A stretch of 64,000 nt of DNA from Candidatus Marisimplicoccus framensis (GCA_905182065.1 CAJIZN010000001.1:434001-498000), one strand, 5' to 3'; shown: positions 23,174 to 33,168, counted from the stretch's first letter. A program made the numbers and translations. Notes: generated from the letters alone by a model not told the origin.

Positions 23174-23602
23174 TATTATCAATTTTTTTTATTCTTCTCT
23201 CATGCCTTCCTCCCTCAAATTCCTCTTTTATAAAAACATCAACAATGTTTAGTATCTCTTCTTCTTTTAAAAATCTTGACGGGATGCTTATGATGTTTGC
23301 GTTGTTGTGTTGTTTAGCTAAGGAGGCTATTTCTTCACTCCAACATATTGCCGCTCTCACCCCTTTGTGTTTGTTGGCTGTCATTGCTGCTCCGTTTCCG
23401 CTTCCACAAACTATCACGCCTATATCTGCTTTTTTTTCCTTTACTATCTTTTGCGACCGGGTGTATGAAATCAGGATAGTCTACGCTTTCTTCTCCATCA
23501 TACCCTTTGTTGATAACCTGGTGTCCTTTTTTTTCTCAGATGTTCCTGTATTTTCTCTTTCACCCCTACACCTGCGTGATCATTTCCTATTGCTATTCTC
23601 AT
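23166..23602 (-). CDS. rpiB: Ribose-5-phosphate isomerase B (frameshift at about 23430-23530)
   Basis: C-terminal part VCGSGNGAAMTANKHKGVRAAICWSEEIASLAKQHNNANIISIPSRFL; N-terminal MRIAIGNDHAGVGVKEKIQEHL read from 23602 in another frame. Confidence 0.88.
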
Positions 23603-23996
23603 GTTTATCAAATTAGTAAATCCTTTATTGTTTTTTAATATGTTGTTAATAGTTGTTTGTTATTCTTAATAACTATTTGATTTGTTTTTTTTCAACAATT
23701 CTTGTTGTTTTCTTAACACTCCTTTTGTTGTTTTGTTCAATTTACTTATAAACTTTTCTTTTCTTTTTGTTTTACTAACAATTGTTTATTTCCTTTTCTT
23801 TAATCTGTTAATCAGTTTTTTATATTGTTGATTACTTGTTGGAAAAGTTCTTTTTTTGTTTGCTTCTTTATTTCAACACCCTTTTTATAAAGAAATTAAC
23901 ACCCTATAATATACTAGTTAATTTATTAAATAGAATTATAATAATTATGTTTAGATGTTTATTGATAATAAAAAGAAAACTAGGTTTTATTAACAG
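23603..23996. other. Long AT-rich divergent intergenic region; candidate oriC region
   Basis: Largest non-coding gap in the window; T-rich left part switching to A-rich right part; flanking coding composition also switches here. Confidence 0.4.
23875..23905 (+). repeat. Pair of AACACCCT direct repeats spaced 23 bp
   Basis: AACACCCT at 23875-23882 and 23898-23905. Confidence 0.5.
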
Positions 23997-24004
23997 TATC
24001 TTTG
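23997..24004 (+). promoter_or_regulatory. -7 element TATCTTTG of rnr
   Basis: TAnnTTTG 19 nt before ATG 24024. Confidence 0.45.
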
Positions 24005-24023
24005 ATTTTTAAAAAAACAAAAA

Positions 24024-26175
24024 ATGTCAAAGAAGAAGAAGGATCTTAAGGTGTTGGAGAGAAGGATTATCTCTTTGATAAGAAGTTTCCCCAATAGAGA
24101 GTTTAATTACAAGAAAATAGCTTTTTCTATTAAAGTTAATGATCAAAAGGGAAGGGATGACATAGTGATGGTTTTAAACTCACTCTTGAAAAAAGAAAAA
24201 ATAATAAAAATGGAAAGCGGGAATTTTGTGGCACCAACCATTGAAACAAACTCAGCAGAGGGAAGGTTAGAAATAACATCCACTGGGAGAGGATACGTTG
24301 TTTGTGATGATTTAGATGGAGACGTCTTGATAGAACAAAGAAACCTTAACAAAGGTCTGCACGGTGATGTTGTGAGCGTTGTTGTGGGAAGCAAAAACAG
24401 TAGAAACAAATACGAAGGAAAGGTGGTCGAGGTTGTTAAAAGAAACAAAGAGGTGTTTGTTGGGGTTTTTCAAAAACAAAAAGAGTATGCTTTTGTTAAC
24501 ACAAGGAACGAAAGAATGTATACTGATTTTTTTATTGAAAAAGAAGAAATGAAAGACTATGAGGAGGGAGAAAAAGTAGCGGTAGAAATAAAAAAATGGG
24601 ATAAAGCAAAAGGATCACCTGAAGGAAGGATAGTTAGGAGTTTTGGTTTTGGAGAAGACGCACTAGACGCATATTCAATTTTATACGAGTATGGTTTGTC
24701 AACAGATTTTGAAAAAGAAGTTGAAGATGAGGCGGTTAAAATAAAAAAAGAAATAGAGAAAGAGGAAATTGAAAAGAGAAGAGACATGAGGGGGACCATG
24801 ACTTTTACAATTGACCCAGCAGACGCAAAAGATTTTGATGACGCTATATCTTTCAAGCCAATATCTGACAATAAATACGAGGTGGGAATTCACATTGCAG
24901 ACGTGTCGCACTATGTAACCCCCGGATCAAAAATAGACGACGAGGCACAAAACAGAGCTACATCCGTTTATCTTGTCGACAGGGTTATACCTATGTTGCC
25001 AGAAACACTCTCTAACAACCTTTGTTCACTAAGACCAAATGAGGAAAAGCTTACTTTTTCTGCTGTATTTATAATAAAAAAAAATGGAGAGGTAGTGGAG
25101 GAGTGGTTTGGAAAAACAGTAACAGAGTCTGATTGTAGGCTTTCATATGAAGAGGCTCAACACATAATAGAAAACGAAACAACAGAAATACCAAAAGAAG
25201 TAACAATTTTAAAAGAAGAAAAAAGGGTTACACAAAAAATTGTTGAGGCAATAACAACACTTAATGGTATAGCTAAAACAATTAGAAAGCAAAGAATTAG
25301 CAGCGGGGCTATTATTTTTGATAAATCAGAAATTAAGTTTCAGTTAGATGAAAAAAACCAACCAAAAAAAATACTTTTTAAAACATCAAAAAGTGCAAAC
25401 AAATTAATAGAGGAATTCATGTTGTTGGCGAACAAAAAAGTGGCGGAAAAAATGAGAAAAAGCAATGAAAGATTTGTTTACAGGGTTCACGATCAACCAA
25501 ATGAAGAAAAACTAGAAAACCTACAAACAGTAGTAAAAAGACTAGGTTACAATCTTAAGATTTCAGGCTCAAAAATGAACAACTCACTTAACGAGTTGCT
25601 GAAAGAGTTGTTTTGGGAAGAACGAACAAAACTTAATTGACACCCTAATGATCAGGAGTATGAGTAAAGCAGAGTATACAACAAAAAACATTGGACACTA
25701 TGGGCTTGCTTTTGAAAACTACACTCATTTCACATCGCCTATAAGAAGATATCCAGATGTCTTAGTTCATAGGCTCATTCAAGCAGAGATTGGAAAAGAA
25801 AAGATTAAAACTGAAGAACTAGAATCTTTATGCAAACACTCTACACACATGGAGATACTTGCAACAAAAGCAGAGCGTGATTCTATCAAGCTTATGCAGA
25901 TTAAGTACATGTCCGATAAGGAGGGGGAAATATTTGAGGCTGTTATATCAGGAGTTATACCTAGGGGAATTTTTGTGGAGATTGTAGAAAACAAATGCGA
26001 AGGGCTGGTTAAAGCAAAAGATTTACCAGGTGACTATTTTACATACGACCTGAAGAACCATAGGTTTGTAGGAGAGAAAAAAGGAAAAAAATATCAGCTT
26101 GGTGATAAGATAAGGGTAATGCTTATAAAAGCAGACCAAATAAAGAAAAGACTTGATTTTCAAGTCGTTAGTTGA
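24024..26175 (+). CDS. rnr: Ribonuclease R (frameshift at about 25620-25645)
   Basis: TFTIDPADAKDFDDAISF, HIADVSHYVTPGSKIDDEAQNRATSVYLVDRVIPMLPETLSNNLCSLRP; C-terminal RSMSKAEYTTKNIGHYGLAFENYTHFTSPIRRYPDVLVHRL and S1 domain. Confidence 0.95.
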
Positions 26176-26245
26176 GGCATCGAGCGGATTCGAACCGCTG
26201 TGAAAGCTTTTGCAGAGCTCCGCCTAGCCACTCGGCCACAATGCC
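26175..26245 (-). tRNA. tRNA-Cys (GCA anticodon)
   Basis: Minus strand GGCATTGTGGCCGAGTGGCTAGGCGGAGCTCTGCAAAAGCTTTCACAGCGGTTCGAATCCGCTCGATGCCT; anticodon loop CTGCAAA; no encoded CCA. Confidence 0.93.
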
Positions 26246-26270
26246 ATTAAGTGCAAAAATAAAAAAAAGA

Positions 26271-26621
26271 TTAAACTTTCTTTCTTAATTCAACAGAATC
26301 AACATTTCCACCAATAGGAGGAGAAAGTTTTTTGATGCTAACATCAATAGAATCAATATTATTGTCAATTTTTTTAATTCCTTCAATTATTCTTTCAAGC
26401 ACAACTTCTAGAAGTTTTGAAGGAGTGTCCATTTCTTTTTTTAAAACATTATAAATAGCAACATAATCAACAGTGCTTTCAAGAAGATCATTTTGATCAG
26501 CCAAAGAAGTGTCTGTTTCAACCACTGCGCTTACAATATATTCACCACCAATAACACTTTCCTCATGGAGGCAACCATGAAAAGAATAAAACCAGGCGTT
26601 ATTTACAGAGATTTTTGACAA
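26271..26621 (-). CDS. folB: Dihydroneopterin aldolase
   Basis: LSKISVNNAWFYSFHGCLHEESVIGGEYIVSAVVETDTSLADQNDLLESTVDYVAIYNVLKKEM; start taken at TTG 26621, not the longer ORF start. Confidence 0.85.
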   Translation of the reverse strand: MSKISVNNAWFYSFHGCLHEESVIGGEYIVSAVVETDTSLADQNDLLESTVDYVAIYNVLKKEMDTPSKLLEVVLERIIEGIKKIDNNIDSIDVSIKKLSPPIGGNVDSVELRKKV

Positions 26622-26629
26622 ATTTTTAT

Positions 26630-26637
26630 CAAAGATA
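26630..26637 (-). promoter_or_regulatory. -7 element TATCTTTG of folB
   Basis: 8 nt upstream of TTG start 26621. Confidence 0.5.
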
Positions 26638-26671
26638 TAAAAGCTATCACATTTTCTTGTTTGCTTTTCAA

Positions 26672-26679
26672 TATCTTTG
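26672..26679 (+). promoter_or_regulatory. -7 element TATCTTTG of glnS
   Basis: 5 nt upstream of GTG start 26685. Confidence 0.5.
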
Positions 26680-26684
26680 ACTTC

Positions 26685-28336
26685 GTGAAGAAAAAAGGAC
26701 CAAATTTTATTGAACAAATTATTGACGGAGATATTGCAAGAGGATTCGAAAAAAAGAACCTTAGGTTTAGGTTCCCCCCAGAGCCAAACGGTTACCTTCA
26801 TATAGGGCACTTAAAGGCAATTTGTCTAAACTTTAATTTAGGAGAAAAATATAACTCACCTGTAAACCTTCGCTTTGATGATACAAACCCAGAAAAAGAA
26901 GCAAAAGAGTATGTGGATGCAATTAAGCATGATATTAATTGGTTGGGTTTTAACTGGGACAAAGAATGTTATGCTTCTGATTATTTTGATCAGCTTCATG
27001 GTTGGGCAACAGACTTAATTAAAAAGGAGTTAGCGTATATAGACTCTCAAACATCAGAGGAGATGGCTGTGCAAAAAGGAACCCCAACAAAACAGGGAGA
27101 GCTAAGTCCGTTTAGAAACAGAAATAAAGAAGAAAGTTTAAAAATTTTCAAGGAGATGTTGGATGGAGAGCATAACCAAGGGGAACATGTGTTAAGAGCA
27201 AAAATAGACATGGCCTCACCAAACATGTTAATGAGAGACCCCGTGCTGTATAGGGTTATGAATGTGGATCATCACAGGACAAAAGGGAACTGGAAGATCT
27301 ACCCTATGTACGACTGGACGCATGGTGAGTCAGACTATATAGAGCAGATATCACATTCACTGTGTACTTTAGAGTTTGAACCACACCGAGAGCTATATGA
27401 TTGGTTTTTAGATGCAATTAGTCCAATAAAAGGAATAAGGCCAAAACAAAGAGAGTTTTCACGATTAAATCTCTCATATACAATTACAAGTAAAAGAAAG
27501 CTTGCAGAACTTGTAGAGGCAAAACTTGTGGAAGGATGGGATGACCCAAGAATGCCGACTATTTCAGGTTTAAGAAAAAGAGGCTACACGCCCGAGGCAT
27601 TAAAAAACTTTGCTTTAACAGTGGGTATCTCTAAAAGGGAAAACGTCATCGACGCATCTTTGTTAGAGTTTTGTATAAGAACTCACCTTAATGAAGTTGC
27701 TCCAAGAGCAATGGGTGTAATGAATCCATTAAAATTAAAAATAATTAACTATCAAGAGGAGGCTGGGGAAAAAATTAATTTTGAAATTAACCCACAAGAT
27801 AAAGCTCTAGGAACTAGGGAGATTAATTTTTCAAGCACTCTTTATATTGAAAAAGAAGATTTTCAAGAAAACCCAGAGGAGGGTTTTTTAGACTTTCTCT
27901 AGGAGAAGAGGTTAGGTTAAAAAACGCTTATATTATTAAAGCTGTAGACTTAGTTAAAGATGTAAAAGGAAACATTATAGAGGTTTTGTGTGAGTATGAT
28001 AAAAAAAGCAAAAGCGGATCAAACACACCTGAAAGCAATAGGCGCGTTAAAGGAACTGTTCATTGGGTTTCTGCAGCTGACACTGTAAAAGCAAGAATAA
28101 ATGTTTATGATAGGCTATTTAAGGTTCCAGAGCCAGGCAAGGGGGGTGACTTAAAGGGTGAGGTTAACGAAAATTCACTTGAGATAAAAGAGGCTTATAT
28201 AGAGCCTTATCTTGCAGAATCCACTGAAGGACAACAATATCAGTTTCAGAGATTAGGATATTTTGTAAGAACAGCAAATAAAAAAACCCTAGAGTTTAAT
28301 AAAACTGTAGGGTTAAGAGATGGTTGGAAAAAATAA
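26685..28336 (+). CDS. glnS: Glutamine--tRNA ligase (frameshift at about 27890-27900)
   Basis: GPNFIEQIIDGDIARG, RFPPEPNGYLHIGHLKAICLNF, FDDTNPEKE; C-terminal domain continues as VRLKNAYIIKAVDLVKDVKGNIIEVLCEYD...VKGTVHWVSA. Confidence 0.95.
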
Positions 28337-28345
28337 CCAACCACA

Positions 28346-29347
28346 TTACTCACCTTCAAACTCACCAAACTCAGGCTTCTGAGGTTCTTGAGGTTTTTGT
28401 GAGATAATTTTTTTTGTTTCAGCATTAGAGGTTTTTTGATTTTCTCTTTGCATTGCTTCACCAATTTTGCTACTTGCAGTGAAGGCCGCAACCATATCAT
28501 TTAACATTGTGCTTCCCGCTTGAGGAGAGTTAGGAAGAAGAATTAAATTAGAGTTTGTTTCTCCCCCTATTGACTGAAGAGTATCATAATGTTGAGTAAC
28601 AACAATAAGAGCAGACGCTTCTTGAGAGTTTATACCAACAGAACCCAGTGTTCCAACAGAATCTTCTATACCCTTAGCAATTTCTCTTCTTTGGTCTGCA
28701 ATACCTTGACCTTGAAGTCTTTTGCTTTCTGCTTCAGCTTTTGCTTTTTCTACCATTAATATCCTTGCAGCATCACCTTCATACTGAGCTGCTGTTTTTT
28801 CCCTGTCAGCTGCATTAATTCGGTTCATAGCTATTTTAACCAAAGAATCAGGCTCAATATCTGTTACAAGGGCTTTAACAATAAAATACCCATATTCATC
28901 CATTGCCTCACCTAATGATTGTTTTACGGCAACCGCAATATCATCTTGTTTTGAAAAAACATCATCTAGCTTCATCTTCGGAACTTTAGAACGAATTAAA
29001 TCAAAAACATAGGACGTGATTTGATCTTGAGGGAAATCAAGTTTATAAAAAGCGTCAAACACTTTAGAATCAACTACCCTGTATTGAACGGAAACTTTTA
29101 GTTTTACAAAAACATCATCACTAGTCTTTGTTTCCACTACAACATCAAGCTGTAATACTTTTAAACTTAGCCTACCTGAAATTCTGTCAATAAGTGGAAT
29201 TTTTACGTGAAGACCAGGCCCGCGAACGGACTGAAACTTTCCGAATCTTTCCACTAATGCTGCAGACTGTTGCTTCACAATAAACACTGTAGACATAAGG
29301 ATGAAAAAAAGAAATAATATGATTAAGGGTGTTGTAAATAAACTCAT
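28346..29347 (-). CDS. SPFH/band-7 domain protein (stomatin/QmcA-like)
   Basis: VKQQSAALVERFGKFQSVRGPGLHVKIPLIDRISGRLSLKVLQLDVVVETKTSDDVFVKLKVSVQYRV. Confidence 0.9.
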   Translation of the reverse strand: MSLFTTPLIILFLFFILMSTVFIVKQQSAALVERFGKFQSVRGPGLHVKIPLIDRISGRLSLKVLQLDVVVETKTSDDVFVKLKVSVQYRVVDSKVFDAFYKLDFPQDQITSYVFDLIRSKVPKMKLDDVFSKQDDIAVAVKQSLGEAMDEYGYFIVKALVTDIEPDSLVKIAMNRINAADREKTAAQYEGDAARILMVEKAKAEAESKRLQGQGIADQRREIAKGIEDSVGTLGSVGINSQEASALIVVTQHYDTLQSIGGETNSNLILLPNSPQAGSTMLNDMVAAFTASSKIGEAMQRENQKTSNAETKKIISQKPQEPQKPEFGEFEGE

Positions 29348-29350
29348 TTT

Positions 29351-30799
29351 TTAAATTTTATTAGTTAAACTTTCAATTCTATGAAGGGTTTCCTCAGGCC
29401 CTATAATTTCAATTATTTTAAACAAATCAGGCCCAGACAGATTTCCTACTAAAGAAAGACGAAGTGACTTCATTATATTTCCAAAAGAAATCCCTTTCTC
29501 AGATCCAAATGACATTAGCTGTTCTTTAAGTGCCTTAGGGTTCGAGATCAACTCCTCACTTAATTTACAAAAATTTAAAACATCAAAGATTATCTCTCTG
29601 TTAATTTTTTCAATAACACCTGAGTCATACTCTTTAGGTTGGCCTGTAAAAACAGCAAGCTCTTTGTCTATGTCAAGAGCCGTATTTAGCCTTTCCTTTA
29701 TTAAATCAATAATTTCTTCAGTTATCTCTGAAGAATATTTTTCTCCTAATTGTGTTGCTGCTTTTTCTGAAAGTGCAAGAACTTTTTCAGCTGAAAAATC
29801 TTTTATGTGTAAATGGTTTATCCATAAAGCTTTCTTGTAGTCAAATCTAGCACCTGACTTATTAATTCCGCTATCATTAAATTCATCAATCAATTCAAAG
29901 AGCGTGTACTTTTCCTTATCAGAGCTATTATTCCAGCCTAATAGTGCCAGGTAGTTAACTAAACCTTCTGAGGTAAAGCCGGCTTCTTTAAACCCTGCTG
30001 ACTCCTCCCATTTTACCGCAAAGACGGGGTGGCCTTGTTCATCAGCATCTCTTTTAGAAAGTTTTCCTGCCCCACTACTTTTTAATATCAATGGAAGGTG
30101 ATAAAATTTGGGAGGTGTCCATCCAAAATGTTCATATAAAAGAACATGAGAGGGGAGTGAAGACAACCATTCCTCTCCTCTTATAACAGATGTTATTTTC
30201 ATATCGTGGTCATCAACAACATTCGCTAGATGATAGGTAGGCATTCCATCCGATTTCATTATTATTTTATCCTCAAGCTCTTCAGAGTTAAAGCTTAACC
30301 CTCCCCTAACTTGGTCAACAACCTTAATTGTTCTTTTTTCTGGAACCACCATTCTTACCGAATACCCACCTCTCTGTATGCGGGACTCTGTCTCATCGTT
30401 AGTTAAAGTGAGAGAATTAGACATTTCCATTCTGGTTGTAAAGTTGTATTTAAAATTCCCCCCAGATTGCTCTCGTGCTTTTTCTAGATCATTCGGTGTG
30501 TCAAAAGCATAGTACGCTAATCCTTTTTCAATTAAAATTGAAACACTTTTCTTGTATAAATTCCCTCTACTGCTTTGCCTTACTGGGCCTTCATCAAAAT
30601 CTAAACCTAACCACTTTAACGAGTCTATTATGTGTTTTTCTGCACCCTTTACAGTTCTTTTTGCGTCAGTATCTTCTATTCTAAGTATAAAACTACCGCC
30701 ACTTTTCTTAGCTACTAGGAAATTGAAAAGGGCTGTTCTTAAGCCTCCAATATGAAGTGGCCCAGTAGGGCTTGGCGCAAATCGAGCTCTTTCTAACAT
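29351..30799 (-). CDS. gltX: Glutamate--tRNA ligase
   Basis: RFAPSPTGPLHIGGLRTALFNFLVAKKSGGSFILRIEDTD; KLSKRDADEQGHPVFAVKW. Confidence 0.96.
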   Translation of the reverse strand: MLERARFAPSPTGPLHIGGLRTALFNFLVAKKSGGSFILRIEDTDAKRTVKGAEKHIIDSLKWLGLDFDEGPVRQSSRGNLYKKSVSILIEKGLAYYAFDTPNDLEKAREQSGGNFKYNFTTRMEMSNSLTLTNDETESRIQRGGYSVRMVVPEKRTIKVVDQVRGGLSFNSEELEDKIIMKSDGMPTYHLANVVDDHDMKITSVIRGEEWLSSLPSHVLLYEHFGWTPPKFYHLPLILKSSGAGKLSKRDADEQGHPVFAVKWEESAGFKEAGFTSEGLVNYLALLGWNNSSDKEKYTLFELIDEFNDSGINKSGARFDYKKALWINHLHIKDFSAEKVLALSEKAATQLGEKYSSEITEEIIDLIKERLNTALDIDKELAVFTGQPKEYDSGVIEKINREIIFDVLNFCKLSEELISNPKALKEQLMSFGSEKGISFGNIMKSLRLSLVGNLSGPDLFKIIEIIGPEETLHRIESLTNKI

Positions 30800-30803
30800 T
30801 CTT

Positions 30804-30811
30804 CAAATATA
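30804..30811 (-). promoter_or_regulatory. -7 element TATATTTG, 4 nt before gltX ATG
   Basis: TATATTTG-AAGA-ATG on the minus strand. Confidence 0.55.
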
Positions 30812-30854
30812 ACACCATATTCTTCCTTATTGAAATTATCCTAAAGAATTGATT

Positions 30855-30862
30855 TATATTTG
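30855..30862 (+). promoter_or_regulatory. -7 element TATATTTG, 7 nt before ybeY ATG
   Basis: TATATTTG-TCCAAAT-ATG. Confidence 0.55.
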
Positions 30863-30869
30863 TCCAAAT

Positions 30870-31304
30870 ATGCAGAATATCAAATTTTTAGGCACCTCAA
30901 ATCACTTCTTAAATAAGACTGCGGTTTCGTCAATGCTTCTGAGTTTTGCCTCTTCTGAAGGGTTTGAAGTCGACAACATTGAATATAACTTCGTTGATTC
31001 TAAAAAAATGTACTCTTTAAACAAAGACTATCTTAATCATACAACGGACACAGATATAATTACTTTTGATTATTCTGAAAACAAAACAATCTCTGCAGAG
31101 GTTTATATTTCAAAAGACATGATGATTGAGAATGCAAAAGAGAACTCTCAAACACTTGAAAATGAATGCATTAGGCTTGTGTCTCACGCTCTTTTTCATT
31201 GTATGGGATATAAAGACAAGTCTCCTAATGAAAAAAAAACAATGAGGTTGAAAGAAGAGGAGTTCATTTCTGCTGTTTCACGTGAAACTAAATTAGATGT
31301 TTGA
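30870..31304 (+). CDS. ybeY: Endoribonuclease YbeY (rRNA maturation factor)
   Basis: NHTTDTDIITFDYSE and LVSHALFHCMGYKDKSPNEK (degenerate HxxxH metal site). Confidence 0.9.
   Translation: MQNIKFLGTSNHFLNKTAVSSMLLSFASSEGFEVDNIEYNFVDSKKMYSLNKDYLNHTTDTDIITFDYSENKTISAEVYISKDMMIENAKENSQTLENECIRLVSHALFHCMGYKDKSPNEKKTMRLKEEEFISAVSRETKLDV
31274..31289. promoter_or_regulatory. parS: parS-like centromere site 1
   Basis: TGTTTCACGTGAAACT: 15/16 to the canonical ParB site TGTTTCACGTGAAACA. Confidence 0.8.
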
Positions 31305-33168
31305 AACCAAATATGATGTAATTGTTGTTGGCGGGGGCCATGCCGGTGCAGAAGCTGCTGCAGCTTCAGCTAACCTTGGAGCTAAAACCTTATTGGTGAC
31401 CATGAACCTTCAGACAATAGGTCAAATGTCGTGTAACCCAGCTATGGGAGGAATTGCTAAAGGGCAAATTGTCAGAGAGATTGATGCTCTTGGCGGCTAC
31501 AGTGGTATTGTTTCAGACCTAACAGCTATTCAGTTTAAAATGTTGAACAAGTCTAAAGGACCCGCAATGTGGAGCCCAAGAGTTCAGTCAGACAGAGCAC
31601 AGTTTGCTCTTAAGTGGAGAGAGCTGCTAGAAAAAACACCCAACCTTGACTTCTACCAGGACATGGTAGTTGGGTTAATTATTAAAAATAAAATTATACA
31701 GGGAGTTAAAACTGGCCTAGGAAATAAAATTTTTTCAAAAACAGTTATTCTAACGAATGGAACTTTTTTAAACGGACTAATTCATGTAGGGGAGAAAAAT
31801 TTTGGAGGAGGAAGAGTTGGAGAGAAATCTTCTACAGGCATTACCGCTGACTTAGAGTCCTATGGTTTTTCTTCAGGAAGAATGAAAACAGGCACACCCC
31901 CTAGGGTTGACGGAAGATCTCTAGATTATTCGCTTATGGAAGAACAGCCAGGTGACTTAAACCCAGGAAAATTTAGCTATCTAGACAGTGTAAAGCCAGT
32001 TCAAAAACAAACCAGCTGTCATCTTACACACACCAATTCTAATGTACACGAGATCATGGCAAACTCTTTTGATAGGTCGCCTATGTTTAACGGTAGTATA
32101 AACAGCACTGGTCCAAGATACTGCCCATCAATTGAGGATAAAATTTACAGGTTTTCAGAGAAAGACCATCATCAAATATTTGTTGAGCCGGAGGGTGTTA
32201 ATACTGTAGAGGTTTATGTTAATGGATTTTCAACTTCAATGCCAGAAGATGTTCAGTATTCAGCCATAAAAGAAATTAAAGGGTTTAAAAATGTAAAGTT
32301 ATTCAGGCCTGGATATGCAATAGAATATGATTATTTCCCCCCAACCCAGCTAACCTTAACGTTAGAGACAAAACTTATAGAAAACCTATTCTTTGCAGGT
32401 CAAATAAATGGAACAACAGGTTATGAAGAGGCTGCAGCACAGGGACTGATGGCTGGAATTAATGCTGTATCTAAGGCCTTTTCTAATGATCCTCTAATTC
32501 TAACTAGAAGTGAAGCTTACATTGGCGTGCTAATAGATGATCTAATAACCAAGGGCACTGAAGAGCCCTATAGAATGTTTACCTCAAGAGCAGAATATCG
32601 TACACTTTTAAGACAAGATAATGCTGACATAAGGCTAACAGAAAAGTCTTTTAATTTAGGATTGGCTTCCGAGAAAAGGCTCAAGCGAGTTATAGATAAG
32701 CAAGAAAAAGTAGAAGGTTTTGTAAAGTTTTTTGAGGAAACAAGTTTTGATCTAGATGAAGTGAATAATATTTTAAACTCTGTTGGTTATGAGCCTGTCC
32801 CTCAAAAAGCCAAGCTTGCTAAAATTTACTCAAGACCAAACATTAAACAAGAGGACATCAATAAAGTGGGTTCTGTTAAACACTACATAGAAGAAAACAA
32901 GCTTGACAGCGATGTGTTAGAGCAAACAGAAATTCAAATTAAATACAAAGGGTATATTGAAAAGGAAAAAAGAAATGCGGATAAACTTCAAAGTCTTGAA
33001 AACATTAAAATTCCTAAAAACTTTGACTATAACCCTCTAGCTTCTCTTTCGCATGAAGCTAAGGAAAAACTTAATAAAATTAAACCATCAACCCTTTCTC
33101 AAGCATCTAGAATAAGCGGCATTAAGCCAAGCGATATTAGTGTCTTGCTTGTTAAAATGGGCAGATAG
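31297..33168 (+). CDS. mnmG: tRNA uridine-5-carboxymethylaminomethyl modification enzyme MnmG/GidA
   Basis: DVIVVGGGHAGAEAAAASANLGAKTLLVTMNLQTIGQMSCNPAMGGIAKGQIVREIDALGG; full length. Confidence 0.97.
   Translation: MFETKYDVIVVGGGHAGAEAAAASANLGAKTLLVTMNLQTIGQMSCNPAMGGIAKGQIVREIDALGGYSGIVSDLTAIQFKMLNKSKGPAMWSPRVQSDRAQFALKWRELLEKTPNLDFYQDMVVGLIIKNKIIQGVKTGLGNKIFSKTVILTNGTFLNGLIHVGEKNFGGGRVGEKSSTGITADLESYGFSSGRMKTGTPPRVDGRSLDYSLMEEQPGDLNPGKFSYLDSVKPVQKQTSCHLTHTNSNVHEIMANSFDRSPMFNGSINSTGPRYCPSIEDKIYRFSEKDHHQIFVEPEGVNTVEVYVNGFSTSMPEDVQYSAIKEIKGFKNVKLFRPGYAIEYDYFPPTQLTLTLETKLIENLFFAGQINGTTGYEEAAAQGLMAGINAVSKAFSNDPLILTRSEAYIGVLIDDLITKGTEEPYRMFTSRAEYRTLLRQDNADIRLTEKSFNLGLASEKRLKRVIDKQEKVEGFVKFFEETSFDLDEVNNILNSVGYEPVPQKAKLAKIYSRPNIKQEDINKVGSVKHYIEENKLDSDVLEQTEIQIKYKGYIEKEKRNADKLQSLENIKIPKNFDYNPLASLSHEAKEKLNKIKPSTLSQASRISGIKPSDISVLLVKMGR

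Noticed and set aside
23925-23955. dif/XerCD-like sequence AATTATAATAATTATGTTTAGA in the rpiB-rnr gap (terminus hypothesis)
   Set aside because: One arm is only a partial match and the other poor; AT-rich chance similarity, and the parS sites argue for origin rather than terminus
28285-28318. AACCCTA...TAGGGTT inverted repeat as a terminator
   Set aside because: Lies inside the glnS 3' coding region and lacks a T-tract
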